A stretch of DNA of 64,000 bases from an uncultured Paracoccaceae bacterium (GCA_937864535.1 CALMJS010000017.1:235611-299610); one strand, 5' to 3'. Shown: positions 18,425-28,227, numbered from the stretch's first letter. Program-made: numbers and translations. The notes: a model not told the origin generated them from the sequence alone.

Positions 18425-19134
18425 CCGAGCCATTCCTGATCGGAGAGACCATGACCGGCGGCTATGGCCGTGGTCCGGACATCCTCCACAGCTGTACCAT
18501 CAGCGTCGATCCCGGACAGATTGCCGTGATCGTCGGCCCGAACGGCGCGGGCAAATCCACCGCGATGAAGGCGATTTTCGGCATGTTGAACGTGCGCAGC
18601 GGCTCGGTCCGGCTGGCAGGCGAGGACATCACGAAACTGACCCCGCAAGAGCGTGTGATGAAGGGCATGGGGTTTGTTCCGCAGGTCCGCAACATTTTCC
18701 CGTCGATGACCGTCGAGGAAAACCTTGAAATGGGCGGTTTTATCCGCACCGACGATTTCCGCGACACGATGGAACAGATCTACAGCCTGTTCCCGATCCT
18801 GCGTGATAAACGCCATCAGGCGGCGGGCGAACTCTCGGGCGGTCAGCGTCAGCAGGTTGCGGTTGGCCGCGCCCTGATGACCAAGCCGAAGGTGCTCTTG
18901 CTCGATGAGCCTACCGCCGGCGTGTCCCCTGTCGTGATGGATGAACTCTTTGACCGGATCATCGAGGTGAGCCGTACTGGCATCCCGATCCTGATGGTCG
19001 AACAAAATGCCAAACAGGCGCTGGCCATCGCGGACCGCGCCTATGTTCTGGTTCAGGGTGCCAATGCCCATACCGGCACCGGCGCTGATCTCTTGGCCGA
19101 CCCCGAAGTCCGCCGTTCGTTCCTTGGGGGCTAA
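18421..19134 (+). CDS. livF: Branched-chain amino acid ABC transporter ATP-binding protein LivF
   Basis: Second ATPase of the importer, 237 residues, the standard LivF length. Walker A GPNGAGKST, signature LSGGQRQQVAVGR, Walker B VLLLDEPTAGVSP and switch EQNAKQALAIADR (LivF typically has Gln-Asn here rather than His-Asp) are all present. It starts inside the livG stop (ATGA), and livH begins one base after its stop, so the four transporter genes are translationally coupled. Confidence 0.94.
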   Translation: MTEPFLIGETMTGGYGRGPDILHSCTISVDPGQIAVIVGPNGAGKSTAMKAIFGMLNVRSGSVRLAGEDITKLTPQERVMKGMGFVPQVRNIFPSMTVEENLEMGGFIRTDDFRDTMEQIYSLFPILRDKRHQAAGELSGGQRQQVAVGRALMTKPKVLLLDEPTAGVSPVVMDELFDRIIEVSRTGIPILMVEQNAKQALAIADRAYVLVQGANAHTGTGADLLADPEVRRSFLGG

Positions 19135-19135
19135 G

Positions 19136-20146
19136 ATGGATTTTCTCAACGCTTTGGTCATGTTGACCAACTTTGTTATCATCCCTGCATCGGTTTATGG
19201 CGCTCAGCTTGCGCTCGGCGCCTTGGCGATCACGCTGATCTATTCGATCCTGCGGTTTTCGAACTTTGCCCATGGCGACTCGATGGCCTTTGGCACGGTT
19301 GTGACCATCGGCGTCACCGCCCTGTTCCAGAGCTGGGGCCTGCATCTGGGCCCGCTGCCGACCGCGCTGATCGCCCTGCCCTTTGGCGTGATCGCCACCG
19401 CGCTGCTGATGATCGGCACGGACATCGCCGTGTACCGGTTCTACCGCGTGAAACGCGCGGCCCCGATCGTTTTCGTGATGGCCTCCATGGGCGTGATGTT
19501 CGTGATGAACGGCGTGGTGCGTTTCCTCGCCGGGACCAAGGATATCTCCTTCGACGATGGCGTCCGCTTCGTGATCAAGGCCGCCGAGTTCAAGAAATGG
19601 TCCGGCCTCGATCAACCGCTGGCGCTGCGGTCTACCTCGCTGATCACGCTGGTGGTCGCGGTTGCGGTCGTGGCTTGGCTGTTCTGGTTCCTTGGCAAAA
19701 CCCGCACCGGCAAATCCATGCGCGCGTTTTCCGATAACGAGGATCTCGCGCTCTTGTCCGGCATCGCGCCGAACCGCGTTGTGATGGTGACATGGGCGAT
19801 TGTCGCGCTGCTGACCACGACGGCCGGGGTGCTCTATGGTCTGGACAAGGCCTATTCGCCCTTCACCTACTTCCAGCTTTTGCTGCCGACCTTTGCGGCG
19901 GCCATCGTTGGCGGTCTGGGCAGCCCGCTTGGCGCCATCGCAGGCGGCTTTGTCGTCGCCTTCTCCGAAGTCGTTGTGACTTACGTCTGGAAACAGGTGG
20001 CAGCCTATCTGCTGCCCGCCGCGCTAGAGCCGACCTCGCTCATGCAGATCATGTCGACCGAATACAAGGTCGCCGTCAGCTTTGCGATCCTCGTCGTGGT
20101 TCTCCTGTTCAAGCCCACGGGCCTCTTCAAAGGACAATCGGTATGA
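19136..20146 (+). CDS. livH: Branched-chain amino acid ABC transporter permease LivH
   Basis: Membrane permease of the BPD_transp_2 family, 336 residues with about eight hydrophobic segments. The first helices (MLTNFVIIPASVYGAQLALG) and RTGKSMRAFSDNEDLALLSG, the cytoplasmic coupling loop of LivH, are diagnostic, followed by FAAAIVGGLGSPLGAIAGG. The ATG at 19136, one base after the livF stop, is preceded by GGGGG; longer in-frame upstream readings only overlap livF. It overlaps livM by ATGA. Confidence 0.94.
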   Translation: MDFLNALVMLTNFVIIPASVYGAQLALGALAITLIYSILRFSNFAHGDSMAFGTVVTIGVTALFQSWGLHLGPLPTALIALPFGVIATALLMIGTDIAVYRFYRVKRAAPIVFVMASMGVMFVMNGVVRFLAGTKDISFDDGVRFVIKAAEFKKWSGLDQPLALRSTSLITLVVAVAVVAWLFWFLGKTRTGKSMRAFSDNEDLALLSGIAPNRVVMVTWAIVALLTTTAGVLYGLDKAYSPFTYFQLLLPTFAAAIVGGLGSPLGAIAGGFVVAFSEVVVTYVWKQVAAYLLPAALEPTSLMQIMSTEYKVAVSFAILVVVLLFKPTGLFKGQSV

Positions 20147-21462
20147 CCTATCAGACCCGAGTTCTGTTTTACGCGGCCATCGTCGCCCTTCTGTTTATTG
20201 TCGAAGGCACCGTAGACGCGTGGATTTTTTCCGGCAGTTGGGACACCTCGCTCGCCGTTCTGAATATGGCACTGGTCTCTGCGATCATGGCCTTGGGCGT
20301 GAACCTGCAATGGGGCTACGCCGGACTGTTTAACACCGGGATCATGGGCTTTGTCGCCCTGGGCGGTCTGGCGGTCGTGCTGACCTCGATGCCGCCGGTG
20401 CCCGATGCTTGGTCCGCAGGCGGTCCGCGCATCCTGTTCGGTCTGGCGATTGGCGCAGCGGCGGTGTTGCTAGCGATTTTTGTGCGCGGCAAACTGCCAG
20501 CGGGGCGCGCCCGCGGCCTTGCCACCCTGGCGGTGCTGGTTGGCGGATTCTTCTTGTTCCGCTCGATCTTTGATGGCGGCGTCGCTGCGGTCGAGGCGGT
20601 CAACCCTTCGGTCACCGGCTACCTCGGCGGTCTCGGCCTGCCGGTCATGATGTCCTGGATCGTCGGCGGTATCTTTGCCGCAGGGGCTGCATGGCTGATC
20701 GGCAAAACCACCCTCGGTCTGCGGTCCGACTATCTGGCGATTGCGACGCTCGGCATTGCCGAAATTCTCGTGGCTGTCATGAAAAACGAAGGCTGGCTGG
20801 CCCGCGGCGCCAACAACGTCATCGGCCTGCCCCGCCCGGTGCCCGATCCGGTGATGCTCCAGCAGGACCCCGCCTTTGTCGAACAGGCCGCCTCTTTCGG
20901 CCTCTCCGCGGTCGAGGCTTCAACCCTCTACATCAAGCTCGGCTATACGCTGTTCTTCACCATCGCGCTGGTTGTGATCCTTGTTCTCGCCCAACTCGCC
21001 CGGCACAGCCCTTGGGGCCGGATGATGCGGGCGATCCGCGATAACGAAACCGCCGCACGGGCGATGGGTAAAAACGTCACCCGCCGCCATTTGCAAATCT
21101 TTGTCATCGGCTCGGCCGTTTGCGGGATTGCGGGCGCGATGATGACCACCCTGGACGGGCAATTGGTGCCGACGGGCTATAACCCGCTGCGCTATACCTT
21201 CCTGATCTGGGTGATGGTGATCGTTGGCGGCTCGGGGAATAACATCGGCTCTGTGCTGGGCGCTTTCCTGATCTGGTTCTTCTGGATCAAGGTCGAATCC
21301 ATCGGCCAATGGTTCTCGATGCTGGCCCAGACCGGTTTCGCCGGCACCTGGTTTGCCGATCAGATGAAGGAAGCCGGCGCCCACATGCGACTGTTCTCCA
21401 TGGGGATCGTCCTGCTGTTGGTCCTGCGGTTCAATCCCCGCGGCCTCCTGCCAGAACGCTAA
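20143..21462 (+). CDS. livM: Branched-chain amino acid ABC transporter permease LivM
   Basis: Second permease of the importer, 439 residues, with roughly ten hydrophobic segments. Family signatures include MALGVNLQWGYAGLFNTG near residue 47, LGLRSDYLAIATLGIAEI, the coupling loop MRAIRDNETAARAMGKN, and GGSGNNIGSVLGAF near the end. The start is the ATG overlapping the livH stop. It is the last gene of the operon, followed 8 bases later by a UUCG-loop terminator. Confidence 0.94.
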   Translation: MTYQTRVLFYAAIVALLFIVEGTVDAWIFSGSWDTSLAVLNMALVSAIMALGVNLQWGYAGLFNTGIMGFVALGGLAVVLTSMPPVPDAWSAGGPRILFGLAIGAAAVLLAIFVRGKLPAGRARGLATLAVLVGGFFLFRSIFDGGVAAVEAVNPSVTGYLGGLGLPVMMSWIVGGIFAAGAAWLIGKTTLGLRSDYLAIATLGIAEILVAVMKNEGWLARGANNVIGLPRPVPDPVMLQQDPAFVEQAASFGLSAVEASTLYIKLGYTLFFTIALVVILVLAQLARHSPWGRMMRAIRDNETAARAMGKNVTRRHLQIFVIGSAVCGIAGAMMTTLDGQLVPTGYNPLRYTFLIWVMVIVGGSGNNIGSVLGAFLIWFFWIKVESIGQWFSMLAQTGFAGTWFADQMKEAGAHMRLFSMGIVLLLVLRFNPRGLLPER

Positions 21463-21469
21463 ACCAAAA

Positions 21470-21489
21470 ACGGGGCCTTCGGGCCCCGT
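21470..21489 (+). terminator. Terminator after livM
   Basis: ACGGGGCC and GGCCCCGT pair around a TTCG tetraloop, with A-rich sequence before and TCTCTTT after. It ends the liv operon. Confidence 0.88.
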
Positions 21490-21500
21490 TCTCTTTATCT

Positions 21501-21563
21501 GCCTTTGTGCCCCAAATATCCCGGGGTGAATGGGCCGCAGGCCCAGAGGGGCAGAGCCCCTCA
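21501..21563. repeat. Interspersed intergenic palindromic repeat, copy 2
   Basis: A diverged copy: CCCCAAATATCCCGGGG replaces the ATACCTCGGGGG core, followed by GGGCCGCAGGCCC and the hairpin GGGGCAGAGCCCC. It sits between the livM terminator and the end of the converging dehydrogenase-like gene. Confidence 0.65.
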
Positions 21564-21564
21564 C

Positions 21565-22437
21565 TTACCCCAAGGCTTGCAGGCGTTTCAGCAGGCTCGA
21601 CGTGTCCCACCGCCCACCGCCCAGTTTCTGTACATCCTTGTAGAACTGGTCGATCAGCGCGGTCACCGGCAGGCTGGCCCCGGTCTCATCGGCCGTCTCC
21701 AGACAAATGCCCAGATCCTTGCGCATCCAATCCACGGCAAATCCATGGGTGTAGTGATCAGCCAACATCGTCTTGTGCCGGTTTGCCATCTGCCAGCTTC
21801 CTGCGGCGCCTTGGCTGATCACCTCGACCACGGCTTCACCATCCAGACCCGCCTTTTGCGCAAAATGCAGCGCCTCGGCCAATCCCTGCACCAGACCGGC
21901 AATCGCGATCTGGTTACACATCTTGGTCATCTGCCCTGCACCACTCTCGCCGATCCGGCGACAGATCCGGGCATAGGCCGCAATCACCGGCTCTGCACGA
22001 TCATAGGCCGCGACGTCGCCGCCGCACATCACCGACAACACTCCGTTTTCCGCTCCGGCCTGCCCGCCCGATACCGGCGCATCCACAAAGGCAATCCCCT
22101 GTTCGCCCCCCGCCGCAAACAGGTCGCGCGTCACCTTGGCCGACACCGTGGTATGATCAACAAAAACTGCTCCTGCACTCATACCCGCAAACGCCCCCTC
22201 TGCTCCCAGGCAGACACCGCGCAAATCGTTGTCGTTGCCGACGCAGGCCATCACAAACTCGGCGCCCGCCGCAGCAGCCCGCGGTGTCAGCGCCATCACT
22301 CCACCATGCTGCGCGACCCAAGCTTCGGCCTTGGCAGTCGTGCGATTGTACACCGTCACATCATGGCCCGCTTCCATCAAATGACCGGCCATCGGATAGC
22401 CCATCACCCCCAACCCCAAGAATGCGATTTTCGCCAT
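21565..22437 (-). CDS. NAD(P)-dependent oxidoreductase, 3-hydroxyisobutyrate dehydrogenase family
   Basis: A 290-residue beta-hydroxyacid dehydrogenase. The N-terminal Rossmann motif is GLGVMGYPMAGHL, followed by VYNRTTAKAE, where Arg-Thr favours NADP. The substrate signature DAPVSGGQAGAENGVL and the catalytic Lys in GQMTKMCNQ are present. Candidate substrates are 3-hydroxyisobutyrate, tartronate semialdehyde or succinic semialdehyde; the sequence does not decide. Its position next to the branched-chain amino acid importer fits valine catabolism (3-hydroxyisobutyrate), but they converge rather than share a transcript. Confidence 0.9.
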   Translation of the reverse strand: MAKIAFLGLGVMGYPMAGHLMEAGHDVTVYNRTTAKAEAWVAQHGGVMALTPRAAAAGAEFVMACVGNDNDLRGVCLGAEGAFAGMSAGAVFVDHTTVSAKVTRDLFAAGGEQGIAFVDAPVSGGQAGAENGVLSVMCGGDVAAYDRAEPVIAAYARICRRIGESGAGQMTKMCNQIAIAGLVQGLAEALHFAQKAGLDGEAVVEVISQGAAGSWQMANRHKTMLADHYTHGFAVDWMRKDLGICLETADETGASLPVTALIDQFYKDVQKLGGGRWDTSSLLKRLQALG

Positions 22438-22535
22438 CTGCTTGCCCTTTCGTGTTTTGCCAAATATCCGGTTAAACGATACCTAATGCCCGTCACGCTT
22501 CTGGTAAAGCAATGGGTTGGAACCACGGGGGACCG

Positions 22536-24992
22536 ATGTCGTCACTGTTTCGTTGGATGCTCTGGATCACCAGCGCCGCCTTTGGCTCTTTCGCGATCTT
22601 TTTGCTGTCAGCCTATTACTTTGCGGCCCGGTCCTTGCCCGATTACGACATGACCTTGCCTGTCGCTGGCATCGACGGCCCGATAGAGATCGTGCGCGAT
22701 CATTCCAACGTCCCGCATATTTTCGGAACCACGGACCAAGACGTCTATTTCGCCCTCGGCTTTGCCCATGCGCAGGACCGACTTTGGCAAATGATCGTGG
22801 CCCGCCGCACCGTTCAGGGCCGCCTGTCCGAGGTGTTCGGCAAGCGGACCCTGTCCCAGGACATCCTGATGCGGCGGCTTGACCTCTACAACCTCGCGGT
22901 TGCCAGCGAAGCCGCGTTGACCGATCAGACCCGCGCGGCGCTGACCGCCTATAGCAATGGCGTGAACGCGTGGCTCGACACCGTCAACAAAGGAGCAATG
23001 GGTCGCGGCGCGCCCGAAATGTGGCTCTTGAACCAGCCTGTCGCACCCTGGCAACCCGCGGATTCCATCGCGCTGATGAAACTCTACGCCCTGTCGCAAA
23101 CCGCCCAGCTGGATGCAGAAATCCTGCGCGCCAATTTGGCCAAGGTCCTGTCGCCAACCCGGTTGAACGATCTGCAGAACACCGCGACAGAGGCCCGGCC
23201 GCAGGCGACACGCGCCTACCCGGAGATCGTGACGAACCTGCCGCCGGAAACCTTGACTGGCCCGGCCCCGTATGACCCGCTCTCGCCCCTGCCGGTCTGG
23301 ACGACCGGCGGCAGCGGCAATGCCTTTGCCGCGGGTCTTGGCCGGTCTACCAGTAGCTCGACCCTCTTGGCCAATGATCCCCATGACCTGCTGACGTCTC
23401 CCTCCGCATGGTATCTGGCGCGTCTGGACTTGACCTCCGGCGGGGTGATCGGGGCAACACGGCCGGGCATTCCGGCTATCCTCAGCGGTCGTTCAGCCGA
23501 TCTTGGCTGGGCAATCTCTGCGGCATGGATCGACGATCTGGACCTGCACCTCGAACAGGTCAATCCCGACAATCCCGATCAATACCGTGGCCTGACCGGC
23601 TGGGAGACCTTCCGCTCGCGCGAGAGCATCATCGACATCAAGGATGCACCCGCCGTCACAATCCGCCTGCTCTGGACCGAGAACGGCCCGATCCTGCCAC
23701 CCGACCTGCGCGGGCTCGACACGCTTCGTCCCGCCGGACACGTCATCTCCCTGTCCTGGACGGGTCTTTCGGACAACGACACCTCCCTCGATGCCATCGT
23801 CGGACTGATGAGCGCAACCAACGTACGCGCCGGAGTCGCGGCCGCAAAACCCATGGTCGCACCCGCGATGGTACTGACTTTGGCAGATCGCAACGATATC
23901 GCGCAAAAGCTCGTCGGCGCTGTGCCGATCCGCGATCCGCAAAACCAGGGCCAGGGCAGGCTTCCGGTCTATGGCTACCTCGCCGAAAATCGCTGGCAGG
24001 GCACCCGATTGTACGAGGACCTGCCGCAGATCGTGGACCCGGTTGACGGCATTCTGGGATCGACCAATGGCCCGATGTCCGGCACCGGCGCAGATCTGAC
24101 GTCGCTGTGGGGCGACACCCAGCGGATGTTCCGCTGGGACCGCCTGATGCAGGCTCGCGAAGTCCACACCCGCGACAGCTTTATAGAAGCGCAGCTTGAC
24201 ACCGTCAGCAATGCCGCCCGCTCGCTCTTGCCGCTGGTAGCCGCCGATCTTTGGTACACCGGCAGTCCCGCCCCCGAAGGCACCCCCGAACGCCGCCGCC
24301 AACAGGCGCTTGACCTTCTGGCAAACTGGAACGGGGAAATGAACGAACATCTCCCCGAACCCCTGATCTACGCAGCCTGGATGCGCGCGCTTCAGGATCG
24401 CCTGGTGCGGGATGAACTCGGCGCGCTGGCCGATAGCCTGACGCAGGTCGATCCGATCTTCATCGAACGGGTCTATCGGAACGTTGACGGTGCTGCGGCC
24501 TGGTGCGATATCCTGCAGTCCGCACCGCAGGAAACCTGCGCAGACATCGCCCGCGACGCCCTCGATCAGGCCCTGATCTGGATTGCCGAAACCCAGGGCT
24601 CCGCCGTCGAGGCTCTGCGCTGGGGCGATGCCCACCGCGCCACGCATATCCATCCGGCCCTTGGCGGCTCAACACTGTTCTCGTGGCTGCTCAACATCGA
24701 ACAATCCACCTCTGGGGGCGACAGCACCTTGATGCGGGGCCTGACGGGCGGCCAATCCGCCGCTCCGCTCTCCAATGTCATGGCCGCAGGCTATCGGGGC
24801 GTCTATGACTTTGCGGACCCCGACAGTTCGGTGTTTGTGATCTCGACCGGCCAATCTGGCCACCCGCTCAGCCGGTATTATGACGATCTGGGGGAACTGT
24901 GGCGGCGTGGGGAATATATCCCGATGTCGCTCGATCCGTCATTGGCCCGCGCCGCCGCTGTCGGTGTGACGCATCTCGCGCCCGCCCCATAG
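22536..24992 (+). CDS. Penicillin acylase family protein
   Basis: An 818-residue Ntn hydrolase precursor that should self-cleave into alpha and beta chains in the periplasm. A signal or anchor helix (about residues 8-30) is followed by the alpha-chain region with VPHIFGTTDQDVYFALGFAH. The predicted nucleophile Ser at the new N-terminus lies in GGSGNAFAAG (Ser at 23313-23315), followed by the conserved LLANDPHDLLTSPSAWYLA. Usual family members have Ser-Asn-x-Trp here; this one has Ser-Gly-Asn-Ala. The substrate may be beta-lactams, acyl-homoserine lactones or other amides. The chosen ATG has GGGGGA just upstream; an in-frame ATG at 22512 has no clear site. Confidence 0.9.
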   Translation: MSSLFRWMLWITSAAFGSFAIFLLSAYYFAARSLPDYDMTLPVAGIDGPIEIVRDHSNVPHIFGTTDQDVYFALGFAHAQDRLWQMIVARRTVQGRLSEVFGKRTLSQDILMRRLDLYNLAVASEAALTDQTRAALTAYSNGVNAWLDTVNKGAMGRGAPEMWLLNQPVAPWQPADSIALMKLYALSQTAQLDAEILRANLAKVLSPTRLNDLQNTATEARPQATRAYPEIVTNLPPETLTGPAPYDPLSPLPVWTTGGSGNAFAAGLGRSTSSSTLLANDPHDLLTSPSAWYLARLDLTSGGVIGATRPGIPAILSGRSADLGWAISAAWIDDLDLHLEQVNPDNPDQYRGLTGWETFRSRESIIDIKDAPAVTIRLLWTENGPILPPDLRGLDTLRPAGHVISLSWTGLSDNDTSLDAIVGLMSATNVRAGVAAAKPMVAPAMVLTLADRNDIAQKLVGAVPIRDPQNQGQGRLPVYGYLAENRWQGTRLYEDLPQIVDPVDGILGSTNGPMSGTGADLTSLWGDTQRMFRWDRLMQAREVHTRDSFIEAQLDTVSNAARSLLPLVAADLWYTGSPAPEGTPERRRQQALDLLANWNGEMNEHLPEPLIYAAWMRALQDRLVRDELGALADSLTQVDPIFIERVYRNVDGAAAWCDILQSAPQETCADIARDALDQALIWIAETQGSAVEALRWGDAHRATHIHPALGGSTLFSWLLNIEQSTSGGDSTLMRGLTGGQSAAPLSNVMAAGYRGVYDFADPDSSVFVISTGQSGHPLSRYYDDLGELWRRGEYIPMSLDPSLARAAAVGVTHLAPAP

Positions 24993-25006
24993 GCCGCACC
25001 GCGGCT

Positions 25007-25067
25007 TTCATCTTTCCGAAAATACCTCGGGGGGAGCCTGCAATGCAGGCGGGGGGCAGCGCCCCCC
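25007..25067. repeat. Interspersed intergenic palindromic repeat, copy 3
   Basis: TTCATCTTTCCGAAAATACC, then TCGGGGGGAG, GCCTGCAATGCAGGC and the hairpin GGGGGGCAGCGCCCCCC. It fills the gap between the converging penicillin-acylase-like gene and hflX and may serve as a terminator for both. Confidence 0.75.
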
Positions 25068-25075
25068 TCGCGGGA

Positions 25076-26347
25076 TCAGAGTTTGGCGAACCGTTGTTGC
25101 TGGACCTCTGTCCAGACCACCTTGATGCGATACCCGGTTTCGGTCTGCTCTTCGCTTTCAACCACACCCTCTTTGAACAGCCAGGCGCGCGCCTTGCCAG
25201 CCGAGAACGGCATAGTCAGAACTTCGGTGATCTGCGCAGGCCGCAACTTGGCGGAAATCGCTTCCAGCAGGATGCCCAAGCCTTCGCCGGTCACCGCCGA
25301 AATCGCAAAATGGTCTTCGGCGCGTAGCGCCTGATTGCGCACGGCTTCGGCGTCGTCTTCCGCCAGCAGATCGACCTTGTTCCAGACCTCGATGGTCGGC
25401 GCGGTTTCAGAGACGCCGAGGCTGGTCAGGATTTTGCGTACATCCTGCGCTTGCTCTTGCGTCTGCGGGTGGCTGATGTCGCGGACATGCACGATCAGAT
25501 CGGCGTCCAGCACCTCTTCGAGCGTAGCCCGGAACGAGGCGACAAGTTCCGTCGGCAGGTCCGAAATGAACCCCACGGTGTCCGACAGGATCACCTCGTC
25601 GTCGGTCGGCAGCACAACCCGGCGCATCGTCGGGTCCAGTGTCGCAAAGAGCATGTCCTTGGCGAAGACCTCCGCTCCGGTCAGATAATTGAACAGCGTA
25701 GATTTTCCCGCGTTCGTATATCCGACCAGCGCCACAATCGGAAACGGCACCTTGGCCCGCGCCGCGCGATGGAGCACGCGGGTTTTGACCACGCGGTCCA
25801 ACTGACGCTTCAGCTTGATCAGTTGATCGTCGATGGCGCGGCGGTCGGCCTCGATCTGGGTTTCCCCCGGACCGCCGACAAAGCCAAATCCGCCCCGCTG
25901 CCGTTCAAGGTGGGTCCATGCCCGCACCAGACGGCTGCGTTGATAGGAGAGCGCGGCCATTTCGACCTGTAGAACGCCCTCGCGGGTGCGGGCGCGGTCG
26001 GAAAAGATTTCGAGGATCAGCGCGGTGCGATCCAGAATCTTGACGCCCCATTCTTTTTCGAGGTTGCGCTGCTGAACCGGGGTCACATGCCCGTCAATCA
26101 GCACGAGTTCGGCCTCATTCTCGGCCAAGCGGGTCTTGATTTCTTCGATCTTGCCCGACCCGAACAGCATCCCGGCGTGGCGCTTGGGCAGCGGAACGAT
26201 TTCCGATCCGATCACCTCCAACGCAGGCAGGGCCGCAGCGAGCGACACAGCTTCTTCGAGCGCCGGGCCAGCAGCCCGCCGTTCACGATCGGTACGGATA
26301 TCCGGGTGAAGCACCCAGGCCCGGGTTGCGGGCCTGTCGGTTTCCAT
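25076..26347 (-). CDS. hflX: GTPase HflX
   Basis: A 423-residue ribosome-associated GTPase of the Obg-HflX superfamily, involved in splitting stalled ribosomes under stress. The N-terminal HflX domain (about 25-195) contains GSGKIEEIKTRLAENEAELV and the glycine-rich VGGPGETQIEADRR linker. The G domain has G1 GYTNAGKST, G3 DTVGFISDLP and G4 NKVD. It starts 6 bases after the hfq stop, the conserved hfq-hflX pairing of proteobacteria. Confidence 0.96.
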   Translation of the reverse strand: METDRPATRAWVLHPDIRTDRERRAAGPALEEAVSLAAALPALEVIGSEIVPLPKRHAGMLFGSGKIEEIKTRLAENEAELVLIDGHVTPVQQRNLEKEWGVKILDRTALILEIFSDRARTREGVLQVEMAALSYQRSRLVRAWTHLERQRGGFGFVGGPGETQIEADRRAIDDQLIKLKRQLDRVVKTRVLHRAARAKVPFPIVALVGYTNAGKSTLFNYLTGAEVFAKDMLFATLDPTMRRVVLPTDDEVILSDTVGFISDLPTELVASFRATLEEVLDADLIVHVRDISHPQTQEQAQDVRKILTSLGVSETAPTIEVWNKVDLLAEDDAEAVRNQALRAEDHFAISAVTGEGLGILLEAISAKLRPAQITEVLTMPFSAGKARAWLFKEGVVESEEQTETGYRIKVVWTEVQQQRFAKL

Positions 26348-26353
26348 GATGTC

Positions 26354-26587
26354 TTACTCTTCGCCGTCGTAGAGGCTGATGGGAGAGGCGGGCATGATGG
26401 TCGAAATCGCGCTCTTGTACACCAGCTGCGATTTGCCATCGCGGCGCAAGAGGACGCAGAAACTATCGAACCAGGTGATGTCCCCCTGCAGTTTGACGCC
26501 GTTCACGAGAAAGATCGTTACCGGAACCTTTGCCTTGCGAACATGGTTAAGGAAAGCGTCCTGAAGGTTTTGTTTGTCAGCCGCCAT
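26354..26587 (-). CDS. hfq: RNA chaperone Hfq
   Basis: A 77-residue Sm-like protein that forms hexameric rings and mediates sRNA-mRNA pairing. The N-terminus [20 protein letters not shown] and the Sm motifs around [14 protein letters not shown] and the variant [10 protein letters not shown] (E. coli has YKHAISTVVP; the His is Ser here, as in many alphaproteobacteria) are clear. It lacks the long C-terminal tail of enteric Hfq. AAGGAG lies about 9 bases before the ATG. Translationally linked to hflX. Confidence 0.97.
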   Translation of the reverse strand: MAADKQNLQDAFLNHVRKAKVPVTIFLVNGVKLQGDITWFDSFCVLLRRDGKSQLVYKSAISTIMPASPISLYDGEE

Positions 26588-26700
26588 TGGCGTGCTCCTT
26601 CTTGTTGTTCTTGCGGCTGTGGATCAGCCGACATTGAGGCTGAGTATGTCCAACAGTTTGGCGAGATTCCAGCCCCAAAATCAACCAAATGGCACACCAT

Positions 26701-28221
26701 TTACTTGCGCCAGAAATCCGGGTTCAGCAGAGCGATGATCGCCAACGCCTCGAGGCGTCCCAAAACCATCGCGAGTGAGAGGATCACCTTGGCTGCGGGC
26801 GGAATACCGGAAATGGCGATGGGCGCATCCGTTGCCACCTCTGCCAGAGGACCGGTGGTCGACAGCGCCGCAACGGACAGCGCGACCGCACTCTCGAACT
26901 GCACGCCGGTCAACGACAACAGCACCATGACCAGCGATATCGACAGCGCAAAGAGCATGAAGAACACCCATGAAATCTGCGCGCCCTGACGGCGGATACG
27001 CCGCGCGGCCTGACCTGAACCGCCGACGGACGACGGATGTACCATGCGTTCCAGTTCGCGTTCGGAATGCCGGTAGAGCGCATAGACCCGTAGCAATTTG
27101 ACACCGCCCGCCGTCGTCGCGATCCCGCCCCCGATCAGGGACAAGCCGACCAGCACCAGGCCGGGGCTGGACAGCTCTGACCAGTTCGCCACCGTCACCC
27201 AATAATGCGACTCGTACCCTGTGGTGGTCATGAACGACATGACGGTAAACACCCCGCCCCAGAGCGCGGATAGCCCCATCCAGAACCCTTCGATCTCGTG
27301 GCGCTCGACCTCGCCCAGATAATGGCGCAGGAACAAAAAGGCCGGCACCACCACCAACAACAGCCCGGCAAGCCGGATCTCGGGGTCCTTGAACAGGTTG
27401 CGCTGCTCTGTCGCGTAGGTGTCACGGCTAAAGGTCAGACGGGATACCGCAAAAACCATGAACGCAAAGATCATAACCTCGCCGACAAACCCGCTCTTGG
27501 CCCAGTAGAGCCCTGCAACCGGCGAAATACCAGAGGTCGACAAGGTGCCCATCGCATGGCACAGCGCGATGAACGGCGGGTCCCCGGCCAAGGTCAGGCC
27601 CAGCCATAGTACCGCCGTCAGGCCGACATAGATCGGCGCCAAACGACCCGCGAAAATCGCCAGCCGCTCTGATGTGTTCGCCACGCGGGAAATCTGGACA
27701 AAGCTGCGCATTTGCCCGCTGGGGGCAGCGGCGGATTGGACCTCGAACCCACCGAGGTTCAACGGCGCCAGAATCGCCACGGCTGTGATCCACGAAAACA
27801 ATCCGCCCAGCCAGCCGACCAGCGACCGCCACAGGTGGAGCGAAGACGCCAAACGCCACGGGCTGTCATAGAGCGTCGATCCGGTGGTCGTGAAGTCCGA
27901 GACCATTTCGAACCACGCGTCGAAAAACGTCGTGCGCCCGTGCGCCTCGTAGAACGGGATCGCCAATAATACCGGCAGCACCAGATAGGCCGCCAACAGG
28001 GTAATCAGGTGGCTGCGCGCCATCCGGCGCGGCGCGCGCCCCCAGGTCGAAACCCCGATCAGCGTGGTGAGCAGCGATACAAGGATGGCAGAATAGAGAA
28101 ATGTCCGCGCAACCAGATAGTTGACATTCACAACCGCATGGATGGCCGGAACCAGCATCGCGAGGGCTGAAATGCCCATCAACAGAACGAAAAACGGCAG
28201 GGTTGTCAGACGCTGGAACAT
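26701..28221 (-). CDS. trkH: TrkH family potassium uptake protein
   Basis: A 506-residue membrane protein of the Trk/Ktr K+ channel family, the pore partner of TrkA. There are about ten to twelve hydrophobic segments and four pore-loop repeats; selectivity-loop glycines are seen in FTTTGSTLYD, MGTLSTSGISPV, MTTTGYESHYW and ALSTTGPLAEV. The gene begins 6 bases after trkA, so the gating subunit and channel are made together. In alphaproteobacteria trkA-trkH-hfq-hflX commonly follows ntrYX, as here. Confidence 0.94.
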   Translation of the reverse strand: MFQRLTTLPFFVLLMGISALAMLVPAIHAVVNVNYLVARTFLYSAILVSLLTTLIGVSTWGRAPRRMARSHLITLLAAYLVLPVLLAIPFYEAHGRTTFFDAWFEMVSDFTTTGSTLYDSPWRLASSLHLWRSLVGWLGGLFSWITAVAILAPLNLGGFEVQSAAAPSGQMRSFVQISRVANTSERLAIFAGRLAPIYVGLTAVLWLGLTLAGDPPFIALCHAMGTLSTSGISPVAGLYWAKSGFVGEVMIFAFMVFAVSRLTFSRDTYATEQRNLFKDPEIRLAGLLLVVVPAFLFLRHYLGEVERHEIEGFWMGLSALWGGVFTVMSFMTTTGYESHYWVTVANWSELSSPGLVLVGLSLIGGGIATTAGGVKLLRVYALYRHSERELERMVHPSSVGGSGQAARRIRRQGAQISWVFFMLFALSISLVMVLLSLTGVQFESAVALSVAALSTTGPLAEVATDAPIAISGIPPAAKVILSLAMVLGRLEALAIIALLNPDFWRK

Positions 28222-28227
28222 GTCGGA

